A stretch of DNA of 64,000 nt from Acidovorax sp. DW039 (GCF_037101375.1 NZ_AP029019.1:4641001-4705000); one strand, 5' to 3'. Shown: positions 50,961-60,453, numbered from the stretch's first letter. Notes: generated from the sequence alone by a model not told the origin. A program made the numbers and translations.

Positions 50961-51515
50961 TCAGAACGGAATGTCGTCGTCCATGTCGTCAAAGCCCGAA
51001 GCCGCACGGGGAGGCTGCGCCACAGGCGCTGGTGCGGGACGCGGGGCCGGTGCGGCCATGGGGCGTGGTGCGGGGGCTGCACGGCGAGGAGCCTGTTCGT
51101 AGCCGCCTTGGTCGCCACCGCCGTAGCCGCCCTCGTCATAGCCACCGCCTTGCTGGCCGCCACCTTGGCCGCCCATGCCCTGCCGGCCGCCCAGCATCTG
51201 CATCTGGTCGGCGCGGATTTCGGTGCTGTACTTTTCAACGCCGTTCTGGTCGGTCCACTTGCGGGTGCGCAGGCTGCCTTCCACGTACACCTGCGAGCCC
51301 TTGCGCAGGTACTGGCCCACGATTTCGGCCAGACGGCCATTGAAGACCACGCGATGCCACTCGGTGGCTTCCTTCATTTCACCGGTCTGCTTGTCTTTCC
51401 ACTTGTCTGTGGTGGCAATCGTGACGTTAGCCACCTGATCCCCGCTGGGAAAGGTGCGCATTTCAGGGTCACGGCCCAGGTTGCCGACGATGATGACTTT
51501 GTTGATGGATGCCAT
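50961..51515 (-). CDS. ssb: single-stranded DNA-binding protein
   Basis: Binds single-stranded DNA in replication and repair as a tetramer. The 184-residue protein has the OB fold at residues 1-110 ([47 protein letters not shown]), then a Gly/Pro/Ala-rich linker and the acidic partner-binding tip DDDIPF. Start at ATG 51515 (MASINK); the upstream extension is not homologous. Located 79 bp downstream of the MFS gene and closed by a strong terminator. Confidence 0.97.
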   Translation of the reverse strand: MASINKVIIVGNLGRDPEMRTFPSGDQVANVTIATTDKWKDKQTGEMKEATEWHRVVFNGRLAEIVGQYLRKGSQVYVEGSLRTRKWTDQNGVEKYSTEIRADQMQMLGGRQGMGGQGGGQQGGGYDEGGYGGGDQGGYEQAPRRAAPAPRPMAAPAPRPAPAPVAQPPRAASGFDDMDDDIPF

Positions 51516-51594
51516 GGCTTTGCCTTCACTTAAAACAGCGCCGGATTTGGGGAGGATTTCCGAACGCCAAACGCTCCATTGTGCCGCAACCCCG

Positions 51595-52815
51595 TCAATG
51601 TCCGGCGCTTGCACCACTGCGGCCCACGGGCTGGAGCTTCCAGGACAGTGTCAGCCACACCGCCATCAAGGCCGTGGTGGTGGCGAAAAGTCCGGCAGGG
51701 CCCACCCATTTGACCAGTGCGCCGCCCAGCGCCCCACCCGCAAACAAACCCATGGACTGCAGCGTGTTGTAGCTGCCCAGTGCCGCGCCACGCAATGGCG
51801 CAGGAGCCATGCGCGAGACCAGGCTGGGCTGCGTGGCCTCCAGCGCGTTGAAGCCGCAAAAGAACACAAAGAGCAGCGGCCCCAGCACCCACAGCGTGGG
51901 CTCAGATCCACTGGCAGCCAGCACACCAAGGCCCGCCTGCACCACCAACACCAGGCCAATGGCACCCAGCAGGGCCACGCGGAGATGCCCACGACGCTCC
52001 AGCGCAAACAGGCCACCCATGGCAGCAAAAGACAGCACCACCGCTGGCAAATACACCTGCCAGTGGTGGTCCTTGGCAACACCTGCCTGCACCAGCAGGG
52101 CCGGCACAGCCACCCACATGGACAGTTGCACCGTGTGCAGCACAAAAACTCCCAGGTTCAACCGCAGCAGATCCGGGTGAGCCCATACATCTGCCAGGCG
52201 TCCGCGGGGTGCATTCTTCAGCTCGGCGGGCTCCGGCGGCACCCACCACAGCACTACGGCCACACCGCCCAATGCGAGCAAACAGGTCAGCGCAAACAGG
52301 CCAGAAAGCCCCACCGCAGCCGTCAGCACGGGCGCAGCCACCAAGGCCACAGCAAACATCAGGCCAATGCTGCCGCCCACCAGGGCCATGGCTTTGGTGC
52401 GCACCGTATCCCGTGTCTGGTCCGCCAGCAAGGCCGTGACTGCCGCCGACACCGCCCCGGCCCCCTGCAGGGCACGCCCGACCAGCAGGCCCATGAGCGT
52501 ATCGGCCAGCGCAGCCAGCAGACTGCCCCCGGCAAACACCAACAAGCCCAGAACAATGACCCGCTTGCGCCCAAAGCGGTCAGACGCCATGCCCAAGGGC
52601 AACTGCAGCACGGCCTGGGTCAGGCCATAAATGCCCATGGCCAGGCCCACCAGCGCCGGATCAGAGCCGCCCGGGTATTTGCGCGCCTCCAGAGCGAAAA
52701 CTGGCAAGACAAGAAACAGGCCCAGCATGCGCAAGGCAAAGATCAGCGCCAGGCTGACGCTGGAGCGGCGCTCCAACGCAGTCATACGCTGGGCAGAAGC
52801 ATCGGGTCGGGCCAT
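51595..52815 (-). CDS. MFS transporter (multidrug-exporter-like)
   Basis: A 406-residue inner-membrane major facilitator with 12 predicted helices. The signature loop between TM2 and TM3 is [12 protein letters not shown], preceded by QLPLGMAS; the cytoplasmic central loop is short ([20 protein letters not shown]). It has the general look of proton-driven drug or sugar-efflux exporters of the DHA1 type. ATG 52815 preferred; a TTG at 52881 and ATG 52785 are alternatives. It precedes ssb on the same strand, an arrangement I recall next to uvrA in related genera. Confidence 0.85.
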   Translation of the reverse strand: MARPDASAQRMTALERRSSVSLALIFALRMLGLFLVLPVFALEARKYPGGSDPALVGLAMGIYGLTQAVLQLPLGMASDRFGRKRVIVLGLLVFAGGSLLAALADTLMGLLVGRALQGAGAVSAAVTALLADQTRDTVRTKAMALVGGSIGLMFAVALVAAPVLTAAVGLSGLFALTCLLALGGVAVVLWWVPPEPAELKNAPRGRLADVWAHPDLLRLNLGVFVLHTVQLSMWVAVPALLVQAGVAKDHHWQVYLPAVVLSFAAMGGLFALERRGHLRVALLGAIGLVLVVQAGLGVLAASGSEPTLWVLGPLLFVFFCGFNALEATQPSLVSRMAPAPLRGAALGSYNTLQSMGLFAGGALGGALVKWVGPAGLFATTTALMAVWLTLSWKLQPVGRSGASAGH

Positions 52816-52996
52816 GTTGGAGGTTGCCGACAGGAGAGATGAGGAATCCGGCACGGTGGTGCGCTGAGGCTCGTAAAGCAAACAGCGATTTTCACCGATT
52901 GGCGCTCACCTCGCTCTCAGACCTGAGGAATGCTGCCCGCGAAGCGGCCACAGGCGCCATCGGCGATGCGAAAACCGCCAGTCGATTCCGCTTTCT

Positions 52997-53767
52997 CTAT
53001 TTGCCCATGATGCGAGGCCTGCTGCGCAAATCCAGCCAGAGCATCAGCCCGAGGATGGCAGCCGCAGCCCACAAGGCCCAGGTGTTATCGGCAGGCATGG
53101 GCACGGCGACCACCGGCACCAGCGCAACAGTGGCCGGGTCCAGGATACGGCCTAGAGCGGGGTCGGAGTCACCAATTCCGTTGTCCTCCACGGTGTAGGT
53201 GACCGTGCGGCGGTCGGCACTGAAATCCGCACCACTCCACGCAAACCAGGTGGATGTGCGGGCCCCTTTGGTGGCTGGCCCCAGCTTCCAGAGCTGGGCA
53301 CTGGGGGGCAAGGGCTCGGGGTAGGTCAGGCGCACCGTCACGCTGCCGGTACACCCTGAAGCACTGAACGCAAGCACGCCGTAGGGCATGCGCACACCCT
53401 GGGGCTGGGGCACTGGCGGGCGACCAAATCCGCCGCCCGGCTCCAGCGCACAGTTTGGCCCTCCCCCAGAAATCACCACCCGGGCATCCCCCTGCATGCC
53501 CTCCAGTCCACCCGTCAACGTACGGCGGGAGGTTTCAGGCACCGCTGACGGGGGGCCGCCCTGGGCCAGGGGATTGGCAGCCTGGGAAAACAGTGGCGCT
53601 GAGGCCGAGAAGGGGCTTTCAGGAACCGCATCCTTGGCTTTGACCACCATCCAGGGGCACAGGCCAGCGATGGCAATCACTAACCCCGCGCGCAGGGCAC
53701 CCCAGCCGCCAGCCAAGAGGGCAGCCGGCGAAACAAAAGCCGTCGTGGACACGCGGTTGCGGGGCAT
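52997..53767 (-). CDS. IPTL-CTERM anchored secreted protein, copy 1
   Basis: A 256-residue exported protein. A hydrophobic N-terminal segment (residues 20-42) serves as signal or anchor. A choice-of-anchor-U-like domain occupies about residues 124-215 (MPYGVLAFSASGC; YPEPLPPSAQLWKLGP; TYTVEDNGIGDSDPALG). The C-terminal sorting signal from about residue 222 (VPMPADNTWALW, hydrophobic helix, then RSRPR) is a divergent IPTL-CTERM, a class processed by an exosortase. No exosortase is in the window. Start ATG 53767 with AAGGA upstream. Identical to the gene at 58960 except Ser/Leu at residue 13 and the last residues. Confidence 0.8.
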   Translation of the reverse strand: MPRNRVSTTAFVSPAALLAGGWGALRAGLVIAIAGLCPWMVVKAKDAVPESPFSASAPLFSQAANPLAQGGPPSAVPETSRRTLTGGLEGMQGDARVVISGGGPNCALEPGGGFGRPPVPQPQGVRMPYGVLAFSASGCTGSVTVRLTYPEPLPPSAQLWKLGPATKGARTSTWFAWSGADFSADRRTVTYTVEDNGIGDSDPALGRILDPATVALVPVVAVPMPADNTWALWAAAAILGLMLWLDLRSRPRIMGK

Positions 53768-53792
53768 GGGTCAAAAATTCCTTGAAGAGCGA
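53007..53792. repeat. direct repeat, left copy (786 bp)
   Basis: Matches 59057-59842 at a constant offset of 6050 bp with only about three visible mismatches, two of them next to each other in codons 12-13 of the IPTL-CTERM gene. It covers almost exactly that gene plus about 25 bp of its upstream region. Confidence 0.95.
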
Positions 53793-53930
53793 AACGACCC
53801 GTGCTATGCACGGATGCGCCCTGCTGGGAATCGTAGGCAGCTTGCACCGCGGCATTTGTCTGTGCGTCTGCAATTTGTTGACTGAGCGTCCCAAGTCCCA
53901 CGCGAACGATGGGCGGGCACGCCTACGCCA

Positions 53931-54044
53931 AGAGCGGCTGACAAAACTCAGCGCTGCGGCCTTGGCTAAGCGTTTCGTCGCAGGCAGTACGCCGGGTATG
54001 ACAAGACGAAACAACGACGCCAAGGGAGTTTTGTGAGCCGCTCT
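53931..54044 (-). repeat. R2 quasi-palindromic repeat downstream of the AraC gene
   Basis: A 114-bp copy with inverted ends AGAGCGGCTGACAAAACTC and GAGTTTTGTGAGCCGCTCT, ending three bases before the AraC-type stop codon. The stretch 53793-53930 between this element and the IPTL gene contains a short frame (SQQIADAQTNAAVQAAYDS) that may be a gene remnant, but no complete gene. Confidence 0.75.
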
Positions 54045-54047
54045 AAG

Positions 54048-55103
54048 TCATCGCACCTTCAGGGTGCGCATCCACGCCGCGTATTCGACCGATGAGAACC
54101 CCTCGGCTTCAGCCAGCGCGGCAGACGCCGTCTGGGCGAGCGCCATGGCCCGTGCATCGGTGGGCGACACCCCAAACGCGGCTCGAAAGGCCCGGCTGAA
54201 ATGCGCATTGCTGGAAAAACCCACCCGCGCCGCCACTTCCGCCACCCGCAACCTCCGGCTGGCCGGATTGACCAGCGTGTGAAAAGCCTGCAGCAAGCGC
54301 CGCTGTTGAACAAAATTGGCCACACCACCCAATGGCTCAAACAGGCGATAGAGCTGGCTGCGCGACAACCCGAAATGGTTGCATAAGCCTTCCGGGCTGA
54401 TGGCCGAACCCAGGTTGCGGGCAATGTGCTGCTGGATTCGATCCAGCGTCACCCCCTCCATGGCATCCCGCGCCTGCGCGTGCGTATCGGCGTTGGGCCG
54501 TACACAGGCTGCCAGCATCTGCACGCTGGCACGGGCTACATGCGGGGCGTCCTCCAGGTCAATGGAGGGAAGGCGATGCTGCAGGGAGCGCAAGTGGTCG
54601 CAAAACAGCCCACCCAGCGCGGTTTCCCTGCGCAATACCGTACCGTGCAGGTCCGGGGAACGGTTGCCAAAGGCTTCCTCCGCCAGCACCCGCGGCACGA
54701 TCATGGAAAGCACATGCGATGGCTTGGCAAAGGTCCGCAGCGTGCGGGACAGGTCAAGCACAGAGACATCCCCGGCCCGCACCTCCATGTCTCGCCCGTC
54801 ATCACAGTGCCCCACAAAGCCCCCCTCGCGATACCACTGCACCAGGTAATGGTCCATGCCATCACGCGCCACCTTGGCACGCTGGCGCGAAAACTGCTGC
54901 CCACTGAACCGCGTATCGCCCAGCAGCAGCATGCCCAGATGGGTCGCCTCCACAGAGGCATCGAACACCTGCGCATCCTGTGGAGTCAGGGGAGCCACAT
55001 CAAAAACCACCGAAATACTCTGCCGCCACGCCTCAAAGCGCTCTTCGCCCTCAAACGGATCGGTAGAGAAGACGGTGGATGGAAGCGGCTGGGAGGCAGG
55101 CAT
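54048..55103 (-). CDS. AraC family transcriptional regulator
   Basis: A 351-residue regulator. The N-terminal part resembles the AraC-binding-like (PF14525 type) domain of choline/xylene-type regulators (FSRQRAKVARDGMDHYLVQWYR; VRAGDVSVLDLSRT). The C-terminal double helix-turn-helix spans about residues 225-325 (LCNHFGLSRSQLYRLFEPLGG; VAEVAARVGFSSNAHFSRAFRAAFGVSP). It lies between the first IPTL-CTERM gene and the giant surface protein, all on the minus strand, and may control them. Start ATG 55103. Confidence 0.9.
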   Translation of the reverse strand: MPASQPLPSTVFSTDPFEGEERFEAWRQSISVVFDVAPLTPQDAQVFDASVEATHLGMLLLGDTRFSGQQFSRQRAKVARDGMDHYLVQWYREGGFVGHCDDGRDMEVRAGDVSVLDLSRTLRTFAKPSHVLSMIVPRVLAEEAFGNRSPDLHGTVLRRETALGGLFCDHLRSLQHRLPSIDLEDAPHVARASVQMLAACVRPNADTHAQARDAMEGVTLDRIQQHIARNLGSAISPEGLCNHFGLSRSQLYRLFEPLGGVANFVQQRRLLQAFHTLVNPASRRLRVAEVAARVGFSSNAHFSRAFRAAFGVSPTDARAMALAQTASAALAEAEGFSSVEYAAWMRTLKVR

Positions 55104-55196
55104 GGCGGGGGTGATTATGTAGCCCTCAAACTTGCTCCATGCCCTTGCACAAGTACACCCGCCGCGCCAAATTCAGGAGTCTCTCCCAATCATCGC

Positions 55197-58100
55197 TCAA
55201 GCGCTCGCCACATAACGCCGCGTACGCCAAGCAAGCAGCGTCAACAACGTGGAAAGTGAAGCCAGGGCCCAGGGGTTGTCCACTGGAATACCGGCAGGGT
55301 CCACAGGCCCCAACATAGGAGCAATCGGATCCACGATGCTTCCCACAGCAGGATCGGAATCGCCTGCGCCATTGTCCAGTATGGTGTAACTGACCGTACG
55401 GCGGTCTGGGCTGACCGATACACCGCTCAGTTGGAACCATCCAAAGGTCGTTGCACCGGCCGTTGCTGGGCCATATTTCCAAAACTGTATTCCTGCGGGC
55501 AATGGCTGTGGGTATTCGAGCGTCATGGTGACTGAAGTCGCACAGCCAGTGGCACGGTAAGCATATTCGCCGTAGGGCATCGTTTTGCCAGCAGGTGCAG
55601 GGTTAGACAGTCCGGCAAATCCGCTGGACGGCGCCAGAGTGCAGGTGCTGCCGCCGCCACTGAGCGTGGCCTTGGCCATACCTGTCATGCCGGGCGCTGG
55701 CGAAGTGACCTCCAGCAGCCTGGGCACCACGGGTGCCGAAGCTGCAGACAAAGCGCTGCTACCAACGCCGTTGGCGGCCTGCACCCTGAAGGTATAGCTG
55801 GTGCCGTTGGTCAGCCCACCGATGGTGCAAGTGGTGGTCGTGCCGTTATTGACATTGCAAGAGCCAGAGGGACTACCCGTCACCTGGTAACCCGAGATAG
55901 CGCTGTTGTTGGCTGCAGGGACGGTCCAGACCAGTGTCACAGAACGGTCTGCAGTTGTGACCGAGGTGAAGGAGGGCGCATCCGGTACCGCAGGCGCGGT
56001 GCCGATGACCAATTCATTGGCCGTAACGTCCACCGCAGCATTGCCAGCCAAATCGGAGGCTGTGGCGGTCACGCTGTAAGTCGTGCTGTAGCTCAGTGCC
56101 AGGGTTCCACTGGAGGGGCTGGCCGAAGCCAGATTCAAGCTCCAATTGCCCGCAACCGGGACCACTGGGTATGTAGCGCCACCGACGGCTACAGTCAGCA
56201 CCTCGCCCGCTGACAGAGTGGCAGTGCCAGTGAGGGTGGGGGTCAAGCTGTGCACGGTTTGCGTGCCCACCGTCGGTGTGAGCGGCGGCACAGTGTCCAG
56301 CACATAGGCTTGCGACCACGCCGTGCCGACGTTGCCTACGGCGTCTTGCACCCGCGCCTTGAAGGTGTTGGTGCCAGCGAGGGTGATGCCCGAGACCGAC
56401 CATGCCACGCTGCCCACGGTGGCAGAAGCGTTGCCCCAGGTGCTGCCATTGTCTTGCGACACCAGCACCGATTCGCCCGTGGCCAGTGGTGCCGACAGGG
56501 TGCCGTTGAGCGTTTGGGAGGCTACGTTGGTGATGAAATCAGTGCTGCTGCTGCCGGTGTCTGCCGACAAGGTGGCCGACGCCACGGTGGTGCTGGGCGC
56601 AGTGGTGTCGATGACGATGGCTTTGTTGGCCCCGAGCGAGCCCGCTCCGCCGGGTGCAGCCAGTGTGAGTGAGGCCGTTTGATGCGCCCCCCCGGTTTCT
56701 GTCACGGTGGCGCCATTCAGGGCCAAGGCGCTGGTGCTGGTGTAGTCCAAATCAGCACTGTCTTGACCGGCACCCACGGTGTAGGTGAAGGTGAGCGTGT
56801 TGGTGCCCGAGCCGCTGGTATAGGTGGCCACACCGCCGCTGTTGAGCGTCAAGGTGGGCGTGCCACCGGTGGTGTTGACGTTGACCGCCTTACTGAAAGT
56901 GAGGGTGATGACGATGGTCTGGCCGACGCCGTAGCTGCCATTGGCTGTGCTGGAGCTGACGCCGGCCACGGTGGGCACCAGGGCGTCGACCAACACGGCT
57001 GCGGTGCTGCCGACGCCGTTGAGTGTGGTGCTGGCCGCATTGCCTGCGGCGTCGATCATGGTGCCGCCGTTGGCGCCCAAGGCGCCGACGGTGATGCCGT
57101 CACTGTCGCTGTCGCCAGTGACCACGGCGTGGCCAAACTGAAGGGTGCTGGTGCCAGAGCCTGACACATAGTTGGCATACCGGGTGGTGCTGCCCACGGT
57201 GAGGGCGATGCGGGGCATGCCGCCGCTGGTGTCTACATACACAGGCTCGTCCAGCTGCACGGTGAAGGACAACGTGTCGCCCGCATGGTAGGTGCCGTTG
57301 GGGGGCACCGTCACGGCGGTCACCGCAGGGGCCGTGGTGTCGATGGTGATGGAGACCGTGGCCGAGGCGGCCGAGACATTGCCCGCCACGTCGCTGGCAC
57401 GGGCGTTGAGCGTGTGCGCCCCGCTGCCCAGGCCACTGGCCGCCAGGCTCCACACCCCGCCGGTGGCCGTCGTGCTGCCGTGGGGGGTAGCGCCTTCATA
57501 AAGGGTCACGGTGGCGCCCGCGTCGGCCGTGCCTTGCAGGGTGGGGTTGGCCAGATTGACGAGTCGATCGGTGCTGGAGATGCCGGTGTCCACTGCCAGC
57601 ACGGGCGTACTAGGGGTGTTGGGGATGGAGGTGGTCAAGGTGTAGGCCTGGCTGCTCACACTGCCGCTGTTGCCGGCCACATCGACCACCTTCAGTTGCA
57701 GGGTTTGACTGCCAGGGGACAGCACCACGCCATTCCAGCTTAAGCTGGTGCCGCTGACTTTGCTGGTGATGTCCGCCCAGGTTGCGCCGCCATCGAGGGA
57801 GCCGTACACCGTGTCGCCGCCGGCCAAGGCACTGCTCAAAGTGGCGGTGATGGTTTGGGCAGCCGTGTTGGTAATGAAGTCGCTGCTACTGACGCCGGTG
57901 TCAGCACTGAGAGCAAGGACGCTGAACGTGACTGTCGGGGCCGTGGTGTCGAGCACGTAGGCTTGAGAAAACACCGGGCCACTGGCGCCACTGGAGTCGA
58001 CCACTTTGACTAGCAGGGTGTCGTTGCCGGTCAAGGTGGCGCCGCTGAGCGACCAGGTGCTTTGCCCGACTGTGGCGCTGGCTACCGTCCAGCTCGCTCC

Positions 58101-58871
58101 GTTGTCGAGTGACACGGACACCGTCTCTCCCGTTGCCAGATTGGCAGACAGGGTGCCGCTGAGGGTTTGTGCTGGCACGTTGGTGATGAAGTCGGTGCTG
58201 GAGGTGCCGGTATCGGCAGACAGGGCAGCACTGGTGATCGTGGTGGTGGGGGGCGCAATGCCTGCGAAGACAATGATGTCATCAATGTACAGCCCGAGAC
58301 CTGTGCCACCCGATTGCCGAACGATCCGGATCTCATCAACATAAGCCCAGGCGGCACCAGCGACGGAGACAATGGTGCCGCTGGTTGTAGAACCATACGA
58401 GGGAAGAGTGAAGTCTTTGCTGGCCCCGCTCACAGGCAAGCCATCGCGCAGGCCCAGGATGCGGTAAGCCTGACTGTTGTTTTGGGGATTTTCCAGCGTC
58501 AGGCTGATGAACTTGAATTTTTCACCGGTATTGGCCTTCAGCGAGATCACCGCTGCATCGGCGCTTCCGGTACCGTCCATCCATAGGGCGCCATCGCTAG
58601 TGTCTGCCAACACAGTGACGAAAGAAAAGTTCGTCATATACAGCGTAGCCTTGGTATCCACTTGACCGTCGGAGCGCAACACCGAGAAGCGCCAATTGTT
58701 GACGACATACGGATGTCCCACGGATATGAAGGTATCGTTCTCAGGGAAAACGTATGAGTCAAAGAGTTCAGACCCGGGCGCTGAGGCGTGGCACAGGCCG
58801 CTTGCCAAGACCCCGGTGAGCACCACAGCAGAGCCGAACCGCCCCCAGGGACGAAAAGAAAAATTCACCAT
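55197..58871 (-). CDS. giant Ig-repeat surface protein with IPTL-CTERM anchor
   Basis: A 1224-residue exported, adhesin-like protein. The signal peptide ends near SGLCHA. An N-terminal domain (residues 30-205) resembles carbohydrate- or adhesion-type beta sandwiches. Bacterial Ig-like modules follow with the recurring SADTGxSSTDFITN opening at about residues 215, 320, 430 (variant) and 766, and two modules with a GxYxxGxTxxxT pattern near 525 and 640. A fibronectin type III domain spans about 964-1050. The last 130 residues are the same choice-of-anchor module as the two flanking small genes, ending in the sorting signal IPVDNPWALASLSTLLTLLA followed by RTRRY. Surface adhesion or biofilm role inferred. 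Confidence 0.88.
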   Translation of the reverse strand: MVNFSFRPWGRFGSAVVLTGVLASGLCHASAPGSELFDSYVFPENDTFISVGHPYVVNNWRFSVLRSDGQVDTKATLYMTNFSFVTVLADTSDGALWMDGTGSADAAVISLKANTGEKFKFISLTLENPQNNSQAYRILGLRDGLPVSGASKDFTLPSYGSTTSGTIVSVAGAAWAYVDEIRIVRQSGGTGLGLYIDDIIVFAGIAPPTTTITSAALSADTGTSSTDFITNVPAQTLSGTLSANLATGETVSVSLDNGASWTVASATVGQSTWSLSGATLTGNDTLLVKVVDSSGASGPVFSQAYVLDTTAPTVTFSVLALSADTGVSSSDFITNTAAQTITATLSSALAGGDTVYGSLDGGATWADITSKVSGTSLSWNGVVLSPGSQTLQLKVVDVAGNSGSVSSQAYTLTTSIPNTPSTPVLAVDTGISSTDRLVNLANPTLQGTADAGATVTLYEGATPHGSTTATGGVWSLAASGLGSGAHTLNARASDVAGNVSAASATVSITIDTTAPAVTAVTVPPNGTYHAGDTLSFTVQLDEPVYVDTSGGMPRIALTVGSTTRYANYVSGSGTSTLQFGHAVVTGDSDSDGITVGALGANGGTMIDAAGNAASTTLNGVGSTAAVLVDALVPTVAGVSSSTANGSYGVGQTIVITLTFSKAVNVNTTGGTPTLTLNSGGVATYTSGSGTNTLTFTYTVGAGQDSADLDYTSTSALALNGATVTETGGAHQTASLTLAAPGGAGSLGANKAIVIDTTAPSTTVASATLSADTGSSSTDFITNVASQTLNGTLSAPLATGESVLVSQDNGSTWGNASATVGSVAWSVSGITLAGTNTFKARVQDAVGNVGTAWSQAYVLDTVPPLTPTVGTQTVHSLTPTLTGTATLSAGEVLTVAVGGATYPVVPVAGNWSLNLASASPSSGTLALSYSTTYSVTATASDLAGNAAVDVTANELVIGTAPAVPDAPSFTSVTTADRSVTLVWTVPAANNSAISGYQVTGSPSGSCNVNNGTTTTCTIGGLTNGTSYTFRVQAANGVGSSALSAASAPVVPRLLEVTSPAPGMTGMAKATLSGGGSTCTLAPSSGFAGLSNPAPAGKTMPYGEYAYRATGCATSVTMTLEYPQPLPAGIQFWKYGPATAGATTFGWFQLSGVSVSPDRRTVSYTILDNGAGDSDPAVGSIVDPIAPMLGPVDPAGIPVDNPWALASLSTLLTLLAWRTRRYVASA

Positions 58872-58959
58872 TGTTCAGACTCAAAGAAGGAAGCCCCCGC
58901 AGAGGGCATTGGCAGGCCGATCGGAGCGATGGACCTTGTTTCTGCATCAAGTCGTCACG

Positions 58960-59817
58960 CTAACAAAGGTGAGGCCAAGCTGCAATTTGTTTTTGGCATC
59001 GCTCCAAGTACGCAAATCCAGAGGCCACGCAGCCCGCCCGAAGGGCCATCAGGCCTATGATGCGAGGCCTGCTGCGCAAATCCAGCCAGAGCATCAGCCC
59101 GAGGATGGCAGCCGCAGCCCACAAGGCCCAGGTGTTATCGGCAGGCATGGGCACGGCGACCACCGGCACCAGCGCAACAGTGGCCGGGTCCAGGATACGG
59201 CCTAGAGCGGGGTCGGAGTCACCAATTCCGTTGTCCTCCACGGTGTAGGTGACCGTGCGGCGGTCGGCACTGAAATCCGCACCACTCCACGCAAACCAGG
59301 TGGATGTGCGGGCCCCTTTGGTGGCTGGCCCCAGCTTCCAGAGCTGGGCACTGGGGGGCAAGGGCTCGGGGTAGGTCAGGCGCACCGTCACGCTGCCGGT
59401 ACACCCTGAAGCACTGAACGCAAGCACGCCGTAGGGCATGCGCACACCCTGGGGCTGGGGCACTGGCGGGCGACCAAATCCGCCGCCCGGCTCCAGCGCA
59501 CAGTTTGGCCCTCCCCCAGAAATCACCACCCGGGCATCCCCCTGCATGCCCTCCAGTCCACCCGTCAACGTACGGCGGGAGGTTTCAGGCACCGCTGACG
59601 GGGGGCCGCCCTGGGCCAGGGGATTGGCAGCCTGGGAAAACAGTGGCGCTGAGGCCGAGAAGGGGCTTTCAGGAACCGCATCCTTGGCTTTGACCACCAT
59701 CCAGGGGCACAGGCCAGCGATGGCAATCACTAACCCCGCGCGCAGGGCACCCCAGCCGCCAGCCAAGAGGGCAGCCGGCAAGACAAAAGCCGTCGTGGAC
59801 ACGCGGTTGCGGGGCAT
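58960..59817 (-). CDS. IPTL-CTERM anchored secreted protein, copy 2 (altered C-terminus)
   Basis: A 285-residue near-copy of the gene at 52997. It is identical over residues 1-249 except Leu for Ser at residue 13. After RSRPRI the duplication ends and the frame continues for about 35 unrelated residues, including several cysteines, instead of stopping at once. An IPTL sorting helix normally ends in a short basic tail, so processing of this copy may be impaired, or the tail may be removed during sorting. It lies 78 bp downstream of the kinase gene and 88 bp upstream of the giant surface protein, all minus strand. Confidence 0.78.
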   Translation of the reverse strand: MPRNRVSTTAFVLPAALLAGGWGALRAGLVIAIAGLCPWMVVKAKDAVPESPFSASAPLFSQAANPLAQGGPPSAVPETSRRTLTGGLEGMQGDARVVISGGGPNCALEPGGGFGRPPVPQPQGVRMPYGVLAFSASGCTGSVTVRLTYPEPLPPSAQLWKLGPATKGARTSTWFAWSGADFSADRRTVTYTVEDNGIGDSDPALGRILDPATVALVPVVAVPMPADNTWALWAAAAILGLMLWLDLRSRPRIIGLMALRAGCVASGFAYLERCQKQIAAWPHLC

Positions 59818-59842
59818 GGGTCAAAAATTCCTTGGAGAGCGA
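59057..59842. repeat. direct repeat, right copy (786 bp)
   Basis: Second copy of the segment at 53007-53792. The two copies flank a 5264-bp block (AraC regulator and Ig-repeat surface protein) in direct orientation, so homologous recombination could delete or amplify it. Confidence 0.95.
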
Positions 59843-59895
59843 CTATCAACACCCTTTTATGACGATTTCCAAGGTCTGCAGTCAAAGGCTACGCT

Positions 59896-60453
59896 CTAGT
59901 TCTTCGCACTCGGAACGTTCGTCAAAAAGGGCATCATCAAGTCCACACAAGTAGACAGGGTCTCCTTGTCGGTGCATAAAACCAGCTCAGGGGAAAGCGG
60001 AGGTTCGTACGCAGAGCCCACGCCTGTTAATTGAGGTAAAAGTCCCTGACGCGCCTTCCTGTAGAGGCCTTTGGTATCCCGTTGCTCTGCCACAGCCAAC
60101 GGGACGTTCACGTAAACCTCCACAAAATCTCCGTGGGCAAACAGTGCTCTCGCCATGTCACGGTCTGCCCGGAATGGGGATATCAATGCAACGATGACGA
60201 TCACACCGGCCTGCAGGAAAAGACGAGCCACATGCGCCACGCGACGAACGTTCTCAGCCCTATCCTCATCAGAGAACCCGAGATCACTATTCAAGCCCTG
60301 CCGAACGTTATCTCCGTCCAGAACATAGGTGCGCATACCGATACGGTGTAGTTCACATTCCAGTGCATTGGCAATAGTGGACTTGCCCGAGCCGGACAGG
60401 CCCGTCAGCCAGACCACACGGCCAGGGTGACCCGCCAATCGCTCGCGATCCAA
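59896..60453 (-). CDS. cysC: CysC-like adenylylsulfate kinase, start uncertain
   Basis: Phosphorylates adenylylsulfate to PAPS. The 185-residue frame has all CysC landmarks: P-loop [23 protein letters not shown], the ENVRRVAHVA helix, ALISPFRADRDMAR, and VNVPLAVAEQRDTKGLYRKA. Family similarity (TRLDRERLAGHPGRVVWLTG) continues slightly upstream of the assumed TTG start at 60453. The frame stays open for only about 18 more codons with no ATG or GTG before a stop near 60508. The gene may use a CTG/TTG start or have lost its true 5' end. No cysND, cysH or sulfotransferase genes are nearby. Confidence 0.8.
   Translation of the reverse strand: MDRERLAGHPGRVVWLTGLSGSGKSTIANALECELHRIGMRTYVLDGDNVRQGLNSDLGFSDEDRAENVRRVAHVARLFLQAGVIVIVALISPFRADRDMARALFAHGDFVEVYVNVPLAVAEQRDTKGLYRKARQGLLPQLTGVGSAYEPPLSPELVLCTDKETLSTCVDLMMPFLTNVPSAKN

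Noticed and set aside
53680..53901. Short minus-strand frame containing a Gln/Ala-rich peptide (SQQIADAQTNAAVQAAYDS)
   Set aside because: It looks protein-like for about 25 residues, then runs out of frame over the IPTL gene. At most it is a remnant and too short to call.
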